A stretch of 40,283 nt of DNA. Origin: Mycoplasmataceae bacterium. Its GTDB lineage: Bacteria; Bacillota_I; Bacilli_A; Mycoplasmatales; Mycoplasmoidaceae. The DNA lies in NCBI GenBank assembly GCA_031259945.1, contig JAIRKU010000025.1:1-40283 (forward strand), given 5' to 3'. Below, piece by piece: positions 13,326 through 22,335 of the stretch. Each line of letters opens with the position of its first letter. Within the stretch, counting starts at the first letter, position 1. The position numbers and the translations under genes were made by a program. The notes below the pieces were generated by a model. The model had not been told where the DNA came from. It saw only the letters and a list, made by a program, of their open reading frames with translations, and did no database searches.

Positions 13326-14204
13326 ATGAACTTTGTTCCAAACGATCGCTGCATAGAAGAAAAAATAAATATTAACCCACATAAGTGTCCTATCCCTTTT
13401 TTTTATATTAAACCTAAAAACATCAGTGAGGAAAGCAGTATCTTTATCTTCTTGGGAGGATTAGATGCAACTAATGCCCAAGTTAGACTTTTGAATTATC
13501 CAATTTTTGATAATCATTTTTTGGTGACATACGAACGGATGGGTAGTATTGAAAATCAAAATAAGGCTAAGCGCTGAATGCGTTGTTATGTGAATGAACT
13601 AGATCGCATAATAAGTTATGTTTTAACTAAATTTGGTAATCGCAAAATATTTTTAATTGGCGAATCATGAGGCGGTGGAATAGCTATAGCTTATCAAAAA
13701 AAACATTACGCTAAAATTGCCGGAGTAGCCGTATGAAATATCCCTGATCGCGTCCAAGATTCTAGCGGGCGTTCCCTTAAATATAAAATCAGCATTTTAC
13801 CATCAATCCTTTTAAGTATTTTATTTGGTATAAAAACTTATGACCCATTCCCAGATACTGATGAAGTAGATGTTCTTTCTTCCAATATCCTAGTAAGAAG
13901 AATTAAAAAAATCAATATTAAAAAATATCAAAGAAATAATGTTTCTTTATTAGCCGCTTGATGAGCTATTAAACCAACGTGAAAAAAAATTAAAAAGATT
14001 TTAAGAAAAGAGAGCTACCGTTTCTTTTATATTCAATCTAAAGACGATAAAATGATGCATTTTTCTTTTTTTGAAAAAATTTCATCACTTGACCAATACC
14101 ATAAATGTCATACATTGGATGGCGGATATCATATTTTGTCTACCGAAGACAAGTGGGGAGAAAAATTATTTGATTTAATAAATCAACTTTTTGTTTTTCA
14201 TTAA
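13326..14204 (+). CDS. Alpha/beta-fold serine hydrolase
   Basis: A 292-residue protein with a central nucleophile elbow, LIGESWGGG (Ser114), and a candidate catalytic His269 in LDGGYHILS. An aspartate near the end (QSKDDKMM) could complete the triad. No signal peptide is obvious, so it is probably cytosolic or membrane-associated. Placement between two glycosyltransferase genes suggests a lipid or glycoconjugate substrate, for example as a lysophospholipase or acylglycerol esterase; that is inference. Six or more UGA Trp codons are present. Its last 30 nt overlap the convergent glycosyltransferase gene, the longest convergent overlap in the window. Confidence 0.75.
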
Positions 14205-15236
14205 ACGGTCCCCATCTTTAACTATTCTAATAAAGCCAACTCGGATTAATTTGAAAGCAATCTTGGATATGGTAAGAGTTGGACGATGACCAAGTGAGTT
14301 AAAAACTGATATAGAACTTTTTTTCAAAAAATCTTCATATCCGTTTATTTTGGCTTGATTTATATATTTGTTTATTATTCTAAAATTTATCTTTTTTTGT
14401 CATAAGTAAATATTTTTATTCAGTGCTATCAAAATTAACGAAAGGTAGTACATTGCTTTTAAAATGATAAATAAGGTTTTTTTTCGTTGATTAGAAATAT
14501 TAGCGTGTACTTTAATCTGAGAAATAATATTAAAGGTTTTTTGAGCATCATGATAGTAATGAATCATTTGTTCTAAAGAAGATTGTTGTTGGGGAATACC
14601 TATATGATATTCATATAAAAAGGAATTTTTCGGTAACAAAGCAATTTTTTTAGAAAATAAAATAGCGCGATATAAAAGAATGTTGTCGCTAAACCGAAAA
14701 TTTTCTTCAAGGTGCAATCTATCTTGCAAAAATTTAGTATTGAAATAAATAGCATGATGAGTTAAAATATGATTTGTCTTAAATCGATCAAAACTGGTAT
14801 ACACAATAGATGATTTGTGGGTAATTCTTCTGTAGATTACTTTATTTTGTTTTAAGTCAAGTACAAAATAAAATGATGATAAAACTAGATCAACATCTTT
14901 ATCCATGTTTTTTAAATAATCAATTGTCTTAGACAGCTCAAAAAAATTGAATGTATCGTCAGCATCCAATACTTTTAAAAATCTTGTATTTACATGAGCT
15001 GCTGCACAATTAATTACGCTGCCTCAATTACCATTTTTTTTTCTAACAACTTTAATTATTGATGGATAACGCTCTATTCATGAATGAATAATCTTTTTAA
15101 TTGGTTTGGGCGAACCATCATCTACTATTAACACATTAAAATCTTTGCCGTACTGATAGTCCAAAGACATCAAAGCTCTATTGATTACGACTTCCACTTT
15201 ATATGCCGGAATTACAATAGTTAATATTTTTGGCAT
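14175..15236 (-). CDS. Family 2 glycosyltransferase
   Basis: A 353-residue GT-A transferase. It starts at MPKILTIVIPAYKVE, has the nucleotide-binding VLIVDDGSPKP, an acceptor-side motif KKNGNWGSVINC, and the metal-binding LDADD at about residues 90-94. The C-terminal third is helical with one hydrophobic stretch (MYYLSLILIALN). Compared with the copy at 12287 it is clearly a different subfamily member, not a recent duplicate. The C-terminus runs to the stop at 14175, across the end of the hydrolase gene. Upstream on the same strand, 18 nt away, is a 42-residue Cys-rich protein gene, probably in the same transcript. Confidence 0.88.
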
Positions 15237-15254
15237 GACAAGATATAGTTTATT

Positions 15255-15383
15255 TTAAATATCTCATTCGCAAACTGGCTTCGCGCCTTCAGCAGCCATC
15301 ATTTTACGACAAGGTTTACATCTGCCTCAATTTGGGCATGTTTTAGTTGCGCAAGGGCAATCTTTTTTTATTTTTTCTACCAT
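15255..15383 (-). CDS. Small cysteine-rich protein, 42 residues
   Basis: The frame MVEKIKKDCPCATKTCPNW continues to a stop at 15255 and needs two UGA Trp codons, so standard-code gene finders would miss it. Six cysteines (9, 11, 16, 22, 25, 38) are spaced CxC, CPNWGRCKPC, and VCEW near the end. The pattern recalls tiny metal-binding proteins of anaerobes and fermenters that carry a CP-x-x-G-x-C-x-x-C core. Zinc or iron-sulphur binding is plausible. No signal peptide. It precedes the glycosyltransferase gene by 18 nt on the same strand. Function unknown. Confidence 0.65.
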
Positions 15384-15485
15384 AATAGCAAAATTATAAT
15401 CTATGCTTTGAAATTATTCAAATGCTGGTATCTGGATTAAAAGATAAGCTGTACCCATTAAAGATTAATTGAGTGACAAAATGAT

Positions 15486-15600
15486 TTGTATTATTGTTAT
15501 TTTTATTGTATAAGTATCTCATTAATTTAAACATGACCAACACAAGAGAGAGAGCAACTTAGTTGCTCTGTCCACTTTAGCTTTTTTGTTTGTAAAGTTA
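15486..15600 (+). promoter_or_regulatory. AG-repeat leader cassette 1 (3' half decayed)
   Basis: Copy 1 of the four-copy cassette. TTGTAT (15486) and TATAAG (15509) form a promoter with exact 17-bp spacing. Then come ATTAATTTAAAC, a mini-ORF ATG at 15533, (AG)5 and the palindrome GAGCAACT-T-AGTTGCTC. Similarity to the other copies ends soon after ACTTTAGCTTTT; the terminator hairpin is missing and replaced by unrelated sequence up to 15722. The mini-ORF reads MTNTRERAT and stops at TAG (15560). A strong AAAAGGAGAAAA ribosome site precedes the downstream ATG at 15723. Confidence 0.75.
15545..15554 (+). repeat. (AG)5 tract of cassette 1
   Basis: Five AG units, the shortest of the four tracts. 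It may be too short to slip readily, consistent with decay of this cassette. Confidence 0.85.
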
Positions 15601-15722
15601 CAAAACTAACTAATTACATATCAAAACAAGTAGTTGGATTTCCTTACAAGGATTAATAGAAAACCATAACGTTTTATCTTTGACCGAAATGTCGTTAAAC
15701 TAATTAATAAAAGGAGAAAAAT

Positions 15723-16118
15723 ATGAAAAAATATATTACGATTATCGGATTAGGAATGTTTTCAATATTGTTGTTATCTTTGACAACTATTTTGGCTACA
15801 CAAACAGATAATGTTGTCGTAAATTGCTCAATACTTTTGGGGTTTTCTTGTGCATTAATTGCAACTAGTGTTGGTGTTATTTTGACACAATCATCTATTG
15901 ACAAGATTTGCGGTTATGTAGGAATAATAGCGGGGATATTGTCTATCCTTTCTAATAGTTTTGCTATTGTTCAAGCCCTTCAAAATATATCTACTTTTAG
16001 TGGAGTAATTGTATCACTTAGACCATTAATTTTATCTTTTACTAGTTTGACAATTATTACGACAGTTTTAATTCCAAGCGCAACAACAGTAGCAAGAAAA
16101 ATTCAAGAAATTAAATAA
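15723..16118 (+). CDS. Four-helix membrane protein, 131 residues
   Basis: The protein has no UGA codons and four hydrophobic segments at about residues 4-25, 36-55, 62-86 and 98-120. The loops are short, and the last ten residues are basic (ARKIQEIK). No family recognised. The start is fixed by the excellent AAAAGGAG ribosome site 6 nt before the ATG. It follows AG cassette 1 at 160 nt and is followed by a terminator at 16185, so it is monocistronic. The context suggests a variably expressed envelope protein; function unknown. Confidence 0.75.
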   Translation: MKKYITIIGLGMFSILLLSLTTILATQTDNVVVNCSILLGFSCALIATSVGVILTQSSIDKICGYVGIIAGILSILSNSFAIVQALQNISTFSGVIVSLRPLILSFTSLTIITTVLIPSATTVARKIQEIK

Positions 16119-16184
16119 GAGTGATTGATACGAAAAAATAGTAATAACTATTTAATCGCTAAATTATTCTATAGATTTTAAAAG

Positions 16185-16217
16185 TAAGATTTGGTAAATA
16201 CTAAATCTTATTTTTTT
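16185..16217 (+). terminator. Rho-independent terminator
   Basis: The stem TAAGATTT / AAATCTTA (16185-16192 and 16203-16210) with a 10-nt loop is followed by seven T. It lies 67 nt after the 131-residue membrane protein gene. Confidence 0.75.
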
Positions 16218-16262
16218 ACGTTATTATGAAATGAAAAATCGTTAACTCAAAGATGATATGTC

Positions 16263-16553
16263 TTATTTTTTATACCCAGGTATTTTGCTATTATTTGCTA
16301 AAACTTTCAATGGTTTAAAACCATTATGAATGTCAGTTATTACTGATTGAAATCAATCATATACATGTTCGCCTTTGTATCAACGTTTATGTGAAGCATT
16401 TGATTGATAAATAACATTGTGCATACCGCTAGTAAAATACTCATTATTCAAGAATTCAAATATTACATTAAGGTTGATTGATTGAGTGACGTTTCTAACT
16501 CAACGATTGTTATTAAATCGATGTATTAATTTGTTTAAATTTTTATAATCCAT
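16263..16553 (-). CDS. Hypothetical protein, 96 residues
   Basis: The frame MDYKNLNKLIHRFNNNRW runs for 96 residues to TAA at 16263 and contains three UGA Trp codons, so it is easy to miss. It is polar and aromatic, with no signal peptide, membrane segment or known motif. A consensus GGAGG lies 7 nt before the ATG, among the best ribosome sites in the window. Just upstream is an 11-bp stem hairpin (16578-16605). A frameshifted paralogue with the same upstream region is at about 31029-31121, so this is a small repeated family. Function unknown. Confidence 0.7.
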
Positions 16554-16577
16554 TTGTGCCTCCATTAATAGGCATTT

Positions 16578-16605
16578 AAAATAGCACCTTTGTGGGTGCT
16601 ATTTT
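16578..16605. terminator. Strong hairpin upstream of the 96-residue gene
   Basis: A perfect 11-bp stem, AAAATAGCACC / GGTGCTATTTT, with a 6-nt loop. The T run is part of the stem on both strands, so it could terminate in either direction. It lies between a candidate promoter region and the GGAGG site of the minus-strand gene, so it could also be a leader attenuator. It recurs at 31145-31171. Confidence 0.6.
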
Positions 16606-16694
16606 AATTCTATTTAATAAACAGATTCACTTAATTTATTTTCATTCCATAATCCATTCAAATGCTGATAAAAGCCTATATAGCAGGATTAGAT

Positions 16695-16703
16695 TGTTAT
16701 AAT
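16695..16703 (+). promoter_or_regulatory. Extended -10 promoter of nagAB
   Basis: TGTTATAAT: a perfect TATAAT at 16698-16703 with the TG extension one base upstream. No good -35 is visible. The predicted start of transcription is about 10 nt before the nagA ATG at 16721, a very short leader. Confidence 0.65.
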
Positions 16704-16720
16704 GTTATCCGTTGAGTGTT

Positions 16721-17857
16721 ATGATTATTTCCAATGCTAAAATTGTCCTAAAAAATAAAATAATTGACGGTTATATAGAATTTAACGAAACCAAAATTAT
16801 TAGAATAAAAGCCGGTAAAACAAATAAACCTAGTTTTAATGCCAAAGGTTTATATTTATTACCTGCTTTTATTGATTCACACACACATGGTGGTTATGGT
16901 TTTGATTTTAATATGCTATCGGGCCATAATTTTCGACAAGAAATTAAAAAATATTTTAGTCGCATTCATAAAGAAGGTGTAGGTAGCATATTATTAACTA
17001 CTGTAACTTGTAGCGATAAAGATTTAGATAATATCGCTTCTAATTACAACATAATTAAAACTTTTGATAAAAATAATTTAATTAAAGGTTGATATATTGA
17101 AGGACCTTATATTTCCATTGCTCGTAAAGGAACTCATAATAAAAGACTAATTCGCCCTTTAGACATTAAACAATTAGAGCATTTAGATAAACTATTACCA
17201 AATACTGTTAAAGTATTGGCGGTTGCACCAGAATTTAAAAAGAACTTAAATAAATATAAATTGATAAATAAAGATTTCTTTCTTGCCACTGGACATACCA
17301 ACGCTAATTATCAAGAAGCGATGCAATCTTTTGATCTAGGTGCTAAACGAATTATTCATCTGTATAATGCAATGCCTAATTTTGATAAAAGATTTCCAAC
17401 TATTATAAACGCTATATTCAATAGGCGAGATTTAAACTGTGAAGTGATATGCGATACAAAACATGTAGCATCAAAAACTATTTTAAATACTTATAAAATT
17501 TTAGGAGCTGACCAAATAATGGTTATTAGTGATAGTTTGTTAACTAAGGGATTCCCCAACGGAACTTATGATGTTTGGGGATCAAAAGTAGACAAGAGAG
17601 GTGTATTAGACTATTTGCACGGCACTAATTGTATTGCTGGCGGCAATTTACCATACAATAAACAAATTGAAAATTTTGGCAAAATAACTAATTGTCCTAT
17701 GACCGATATTCTAAAAGTATCAAGCTTAAATGCTGCTAAAAGCATTAAACTAGATAAAAAAATCGGTAATCTAATTAAGGGAGCAGAAAGCAATTTCGTT
17801 TTACTAGACAAAAATTACAAGTTAAAAGCTACCTTTATTAGAGGGAAGATAATTTAA
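16721..17857 (+). CDS. nagA: N-acetylglucosamine-6-phosphate deacetylase
   Basis: Hydrolyses GlcNAc-6-P to GlcN-6-P and acetate. The protein is about 378 residues, an amidohydrolase TIM barrel: metal site IDSHTHGG near residue 53, the EGPYIS glutamate, TGHTNANY, HLYNAMPNF, and the catalytic aspartate in VISDSLLT. I chose ATG 16721; a TTG three codons earlier in the same frame is possible, but it would fall at the predicted transcription start. One UGA Trp codon is at 17090. The stop overlaps nagB by one base (TAATG), so the two are translationally coupled and form an amino-sugar catabolic operon. Confidence 0.95.
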
Positions 17858-18567
17858 TGTCCATTAAATTTGTTCAATGCCAAAACTTAGCAGAAATCGG
17901 TGAAAAAGCATCGCAATTATTTATTAAACAAGTTAAAAGTGATCCTAACTCTGTTTTTATCTTGGCGACTGGTTCCAGCCCGCTTTCAACCTACAAGGCA
18001 ATAGTGCAAGACTATAAAATTAACCATACAGACTGATCCAAAGTTGTCACCTTTAATTTGGATGAATATATAGATTTAGATAAAAGATATTCTAATCAAT
18101 CATATCGTTACTTTATGCATGAAAATTTATTTTGACACATCAACATAAAACATACATACTTTCCAACCAAAGAATTAATTGGTGATAAATATCAGAAATT
18201 GATTAATCAATATCATCAAGTGGATCTAGCTATTTTGGGTGTCGGCAATAATGGTCATATTGCCTTTAATGAACCAGGTACACCTATAAACACAGAAACG
18301 CACATTGTTAATCTAACATTATCTAGTCGACAAGCTAATGCTCGTTTTTTTAATGATGATATTGATAGCGTCCCTAAAGCAGCAATAACTATGGGTTTAA
18401 AAGAAATTCTTGCTGCTAAGAAAATTTTATTAATTGCATCTGGATCAGCTAAAAAAATAGCCATTAATCATTTAAAACGAGCAAAAGCATTTGATTCCAA
18501 TTGACCGATTACAGCCTTAATCAATCATGATAACGTAATAGTTTTTACAAGTAACTTGGATGATTAA
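17857..18567 (+). CDS. nagB: Glucosamine-6-phosphate deaminase
   Basis: Converts GlcN-6-P to fructose-6-P and ammonia, feeding glycolysis. The protein is about 236 residues, close to the short Firmicute form (the E. coli form is 266 and has an allosteric tail). Motifs are ATGSSPLSTY (phosphate binding), TFNLDEY, and GVGNNGHIAFNEPG with the catalytic Asp/His region. The short C-terminus suggests no GlcNAc-6-P allostery. It starts on the last base of nagA, contains UGA Trp codons, and its stop shares TTAA with the convergent trpS stop. Confidence 0.95.
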
Positions 18568-19562
18568 ATTAAACCTATCGCTTTATAGACTTGAATTAAT
18601 TTATTGTTAGTTAACTCTATGCATTTTTTAGCATTTTTATTTAAAATTTCTTCTAAGTTATTTTTATCAAAAATAATTTTTTTGTATTTGGATTGAAAAC
18701 TTGATAGAAAATCACTAATAATTTTTGCCAAATCTGTCTTAAGTGCTCCGTAATTTTTATTTTTGTATTTTTTTATTAAATCTTGAATTGAAATATCGGT
18801 TATGCAACTATATATAGTTAGTAGATTACTCACCCCTGGTTGTTTTGTGATATCATAATTGATTTTACTTAAGGAATCAGTTTTCGCGCCCATAATTTTT
18901 TTATATGCATCTTTGGGGTCATCTAATAAAAAAATAGTGCCCTTTTCATTTGCATTAGATTTAGACATTTTAATCGTTGGATCTAACAAATCCATGATTC
19001 GCGCTCCGTTTTTTGTAATTAACGGTTCTGGTATTTTAAATAAATTACCATACTTTTTATTCATTCGTACAGCAATATTGCGAGTTAGTTCTGTGTGTTG
19101 TTTTTGATCTGCACCAATAGGAACAAAGTCAGCGTCATATAACAAAATATCTGATGCCATGAGAACAGGATACATAAAAATACCTGTGGGAATCATTGTG
19201 GTGCCGTTACTAAGAACAAATTTGGCTACTTTATCTTTAAATTGCGTCATCCTATTCAATTCACCCATAGTGGTATGGCAGGTCAATATTCAATTTAAAG
19301 ATGTATGTGCTGGTATATCCGATTGGTAAAAAACAGTATTCTTTTTAAGATTAAGTCCCAACGCTTGATAACTCGCTACTAATTTTAGTTTGTTTTGTAA
19401 TAATGTTTTAGGGTCAAAAGAAACACTTAGTGCGTGTAGATCGGCCACAAAAATGTACATTTCGTATTTATTTTGCAAGTCAACAAATTGTTTAATAGCG
19501 CCGATGTAATTACCAATCGTTAAGTTATTGGTTGGTTGGATTCCACTAATAATTTTTTTCAT
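18564..19562 (-). CDS. trpS: Tryptophanyl-tRNA synthetase
   Basis: A 332-residue class Ic synthetase. The HIGH equivalent TIGN is at residues 15-18 (LTIGNYIGAIKQ), KMSKS is at about 198-202 (IKMSKSN), and GADQKQHTELTR is the family tRNA/Trp pocket motif. In this organism it must supply Trp-tRNA for both UGG and UGA codons. It has a UGA codon itself at 19287-19289. Convergent with nagB by a shared TTAA, divergent from the NAD kinase gene by 59 nt. Adjacency to NAD kinase and an EIIB-like gene matches the neighbourhood seen in the M. pneumoniae group. Confidence 0.96.
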
Positions 19563-19621
19563 GACATTGATTATAATTGTTTAATAGATATATGAAAGCG
19601 ATAATCTAAAACGGAATAAAA

Positions 19622-20410
19622 ATGATTAAAAAGAATACATATTGAATCGTTTCAAGTAATCATGATTTGTCAAAAAGAGTTACAAAAATAATCAAACGAA
19701 TATTTCAGAAAGCTAAATGGATTTCTAATAAAAATAATCATGATTATTTAATTGTCGTTGGTGGCGACGGAACCTATGTACGTTTTCTACGAAAATATTA
19801 TGATAAACCAATAAAAATTGTATGTGTCAATACTGGCACAGTTGGCTTTTACGCCAGATTTGATGCTAATAATTTAAACCAATTTATTAAAACAATAATG
19901 GATGAAAACAATTATATTCACCCACAACTATTATCAATAAATATTAACAATAAATTAGTTTATAACGCAATGAATGAATTAGTAATTCAATCACTTAACA
20001 CAATTAAAATGGATGTAAAAATTGATGATGCTTTATACGAAAAATATATGGGCACGGGTATTTTAATTGCTACTCGCACCGGCGCAACTGGTCAAGCTAA
20101 ATCCAATGGAGGTACTATTATTTTCCCAAATGTAAATGCTTTTGAGTTAGTAGAACTTGCGCCAACTAACCATTCCAAACATCACTCTTTTAATGCACCA
20201 GTCATTTTAAATAATAATGCGAAAGTAGAATTAACTAATTTTGTTTCGACGCAACGTTGTGATTTAATCATTGATGGTATGCGTGTGAAGCAAATTAATC
20301 CTACAGACTATATAACAGTAACCAAACAAGATGCTAAATTTCATCTATGTTTTAATATGGATACTCATAAATACATTACTAAACTACAGAATACCTTTAT
20401 TAAAGGCTAA
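19622..20410 (+). CDS. nadK: NAD kinase
   Basis: Phosphorylates NAD+ to NADP+. The protein is about 262 residues. The catalytic GGDGT is in LIVVGGDGTYVRFL, followed by VNTGTVGF; the second nucleotide motif is ARTGATGQAKSNGG with a downstream FPNVNAFELVELAP. Position 19622 is the first ATG and the next codons include a UGA Trp (MIKKNTYWIVSSN), which forms the expected first beta strand; an alternative downstream start would remove it. The gene downstream begins 1 nt after the stop, so the pair is co-transcribed. Confidence 0.92.
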
Positions 20411-20411
20411 T

Positions 20412-20768
20412 ATGCATAAATTCAGATGGATAATTTTAAATATTATATGTCTTAGCATTCCTTACTTTTATGCAAAACATAAAGCTAAAAAAATATTGAC
20501 ATCAACTAACAATCAATTAAAAACCTCTGATAAAGTAGAAATAGATATTGACGAATTATTATCAACACTTGGCGGAAAAGAAAATATTGTAAACGTCTCT
20601 GCTACCATCTCCACTTTAAAAGTTAATGTAAAAAATGGCTTAACATTAAACAAAGAACAATTTTCTAAATTTAAAATAAATGGATTTATGAAGAACAAAA
20701 ATCAAATAATTTTAGTGTTTGGCGATAACGCGCAAGCGATTAATGAACAATTAACTCGAAAGATTTAA
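20412..20768 (+). CDS. PTS EIIB-like protein without the phosphorylated cysteine
   Basis: A 118-residue protein: one N-terminal membrane helix (about residues 6-21) followed by a domain resembling glucose-family PTS EIIB (LLSTLGGKENIVNVSATIST ... FMKNKNQIILVFGDNAQAINEQ). In active EIIB the corresponding segment contains C-[IV]-T-R-L-R; here it reads T-I-S-T-L-K (Thr65 to Lys70), so the phosphoryl-accepting Cys is absent and phosphotransfer is impossible by the usual route. A similar stand-alone protein follows NAD kinase in M. genitalium and M. pneumoniae, as I recall. A membrane-tethered regulatory or scaffold role is inferred. Its stop shares TTAA with degV. Confidence 0.75.
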   Translation: MHKFRWIILNIICLSIPYFYAKHKAKKILTSTNNQLKTSDKVEIDIDELLSTLGGKENIVNVSATISTLKVNVKNGLTLNKEQFSKFKINGFMKNKNQIILVFGDNAQAINEQLTRKI

Positions 20769-21661
20769 TCGTCATATTTTTTAATTTTATGCTCTATATT
20801 CGTTTCTAAACTTACACCATATGAACCGCGATGTGTATGTATTAACACAATGTTAGGAAGGTCGCGAATTACTATTTTTTCCTTTGGAAACATAAATCCT
20901 TCAGAGAGTAAATTAATAATTGTGTCCTTTTTAATATCTTCATATGCTGTGTAATAAATGTAAATATTAAGAATATTTTCTGGTAGAAGTTTGTTGTCAA
21001 AGTCATTTTTAATAGACTTAATAATTTTTTTAATAACAGACTGATAGTTTTTTCCAATACCGCCATATTGGTTTTTATTATCTAATTGAATAATCGGCTT
21101 TAATTTTAAAATATTAATTACTTTCATTATGGTTTTAGTAACTCTGCCACCCGAGGACATACCACTTAAATCTTCGCATGAAAAATAAGTAGATATTCTA
21201 TTGAACTGTTTTTCGGCAATATCAATAATCGATTGGACATCCATATTTTTATGAACATTTTGAGCAATATCTCTTAACACAAATTCATTAGCTGCCGCTC
21301 CACTTAATGAACGAACAGGAAAAAAGTTATCTGGAAACTCTTGCTTAACAATTAACGACTGAGCGTACATGCTAGAAAGTCCGTGAGAGATCGGTAAAAA
21401 AATAATCTTTTCATAATTTGTAAGCATGCTCTCTACTTTTGTTATCAATTTACCAATAGGAGCAGCACTAGTCTTAAAAGACTCGTGGTTATCTAAACGA
21501 CGCATTAATTCATCTCGGTTAATAGAACTATTATCGTCATCATAAGTTTTATTTTGACTGTCAGAAAAAGCCAACGGAATAATCTCAATATTATTTTCCT
21601 TAATAAATGTACTGTCGTAAGTACAAGAAGAGTCAATTAAAATGCCAATCTGTTTTTTCAT
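20765..21661 (-). CDS. DegV family fatty-acid-binding protein
   Basis: A 298-residue protein with the DegV fold: IGILIDSSCTYD at the N-terminus, SAAPIGKLI, the lipid head-group serines in ISHGLSSMYAQSL, VRSLSGAAANEF and the glycine-rich DLSGMSSGGR. DegV/FakB proteins bind fatty acids and present them to the FakA kinase, a route by which mollicutes use host fatty acids. A TATAAT on this strand (21670-21675) lies only 8 nt before the ATG, so the mRNA is predicted to be leaderless or nearly so. Convergent with the EIIB-like gene. Confidence 0.9.
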   Translation of the reverse strand: MKKQIGILIDSSCTYDSTFIKENNIEIIPLAFSDSQNKTYDDDNSSINRDELMRRLDNHESFKTSAAPIGKLITKVESMLTNYEKIIFLPISHGLSSMYAQSLIVKQEFPDNFFPVRSLSGAAANEFVLRDIAQNVHKNMDVQSIIDIAEKQFNRISTYFSCEDLSGMSSGGRVTKTIMKVINILKLKPIIQLDNKNQYGGIGKNYQSVIKKIIKSIKNDFDNKLLPENILNIYIYYTAYEDIKKDTIINLLSEGFMFPKEKIVIRDLPNIVLIHTHRGSYGVSLETNIEHKIKKYDD

Positions 21662-21663
21662 AG

Positions 21664-21692
21664 TTGATAATTATACATGTTAAATATATAAT
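21664..21692 (+). promoter_or_regulatory. Promoter of the OB-fold/thrS operon
   Basis: TTGATA (21664-21669), 17-bp spacer, TATAAT (21687-21692): a near-consensus vegetative promoter. It points to the gene at 21716 and overlaps the start region of divergent degV. It is the clearest promoter outside the AG cassettes. Confidence 0.75.
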
Positions 21693-21715
21693 AATAGTGA
21701 ACTCGGGGTTCAAAA

Positions 21716-22027
21716 ATGTTGAATAAAGTTTTAATTGAAGGTCAAGTAGTCCGTAGTACATGGGGTCAAACTAAAGATGCTGGTTTTTTTGTGACAATTA
21801 AGCAAGAGAGGAAAGTAAATAAATTTACATGATCTAATTACTTTCCTTTATATGCTAATCAACCATTAGCAAAAGATCTAGCAGCAATCGTGGAAAAAAA
21901 TCCCAACGCCAATATAACAGTTGAAGGCCAATTAAGAACTTATCATTCTAAAAAAACAAATGAATGAAAGATATCTATTCAAGTAGAAAAAATTATTCAA
22001 AACGAAGAAACTAAACAAGTAGTTTAA
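21716..22027 (+). CDS. Single-stranded DNA-binding protein-like (OB fold), copy A
   Basis: A 103-residue protein with an SSB-type OB fold: NKVLIEGQVVRS, then a strand with FFVTIKQER, YFPLYANQPLA, NITVEGQLRTYHSK and WKISIQVEKI. There is no acidic C-terminal tail (typical DDDIPF) and it is much shorter than canonical SSB, so it may be an accessory or PriB-like protein. It heads an apparent operon with a second OB protein and thrS and is driven by the 21664 promoter. The context, an OB-fold protein before thrS, is also seen in M. pneumoniae relatives. Confidence 0.7.
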
Positions 22028-22041
22028 GGTAAATAAATATT

Positions 22042-22326
22042 ATGGAATTTATAAATAAAGTTGAAATATCTGGTATCGTATCAGAGGTGCGTGTTTCCGA
22101 AAGAGGAACTAATTTTGTGATGATTAAGCAAAATGTTGCTTTTGCAGGCGTCGAAAGAATAAGATTATTTGAAACATTAATCAATGCCGATCGCAAAGAT
22201 TTAATTGAACAAATAGCAATAGATAAAAAAGTTAAAATCTATGGTTCTTTAACGATTTTTAGAGTTAAAAAATTTAATATTCACAAAATGTTAGTAGAAG
22301 TCGACAAAATAGAACCGTTAGAATAA
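22042..22326 (+). CDS. Single-stranded DNA-binding protein-like (OB fold), copy B
   Basis: A 94-residue protein starting MEFINKVEISGIVSEVRVSE, followed by GTNFVMIKQN, IRLFETLIN and KKVKIYGSLTIFRV, which map to the five strands of an SSB-type OB fold. It is diverged from the gene 14 nt upstream, but the order of elements is the same, so the two probably arose by tandem duplication. It lacks the acidic SSB tail. thrS follows after 9 nt with an AGGGGAG ribosome site between them. DNA or RNA binding is likely; the precise role is unknown. Confidence 0.65.
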   Translation: MEFINKVEISGIVSEVRVSERGTNFVMIKQNVAFAGVERIRLFETLINADRKDLIEQIAIDKKVKIYGSLTIFRVKKFNIHKMLVEVDKIEPLE

Positions 22327-22335
22327 GGGGAGTTT

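Noticed and set aside
15704-15904. 66-codon minus-strand frame
   Set aside because: Antisense to the membrane protein gene at 15723, which has a strong ribosome site; composition fits a shadow.
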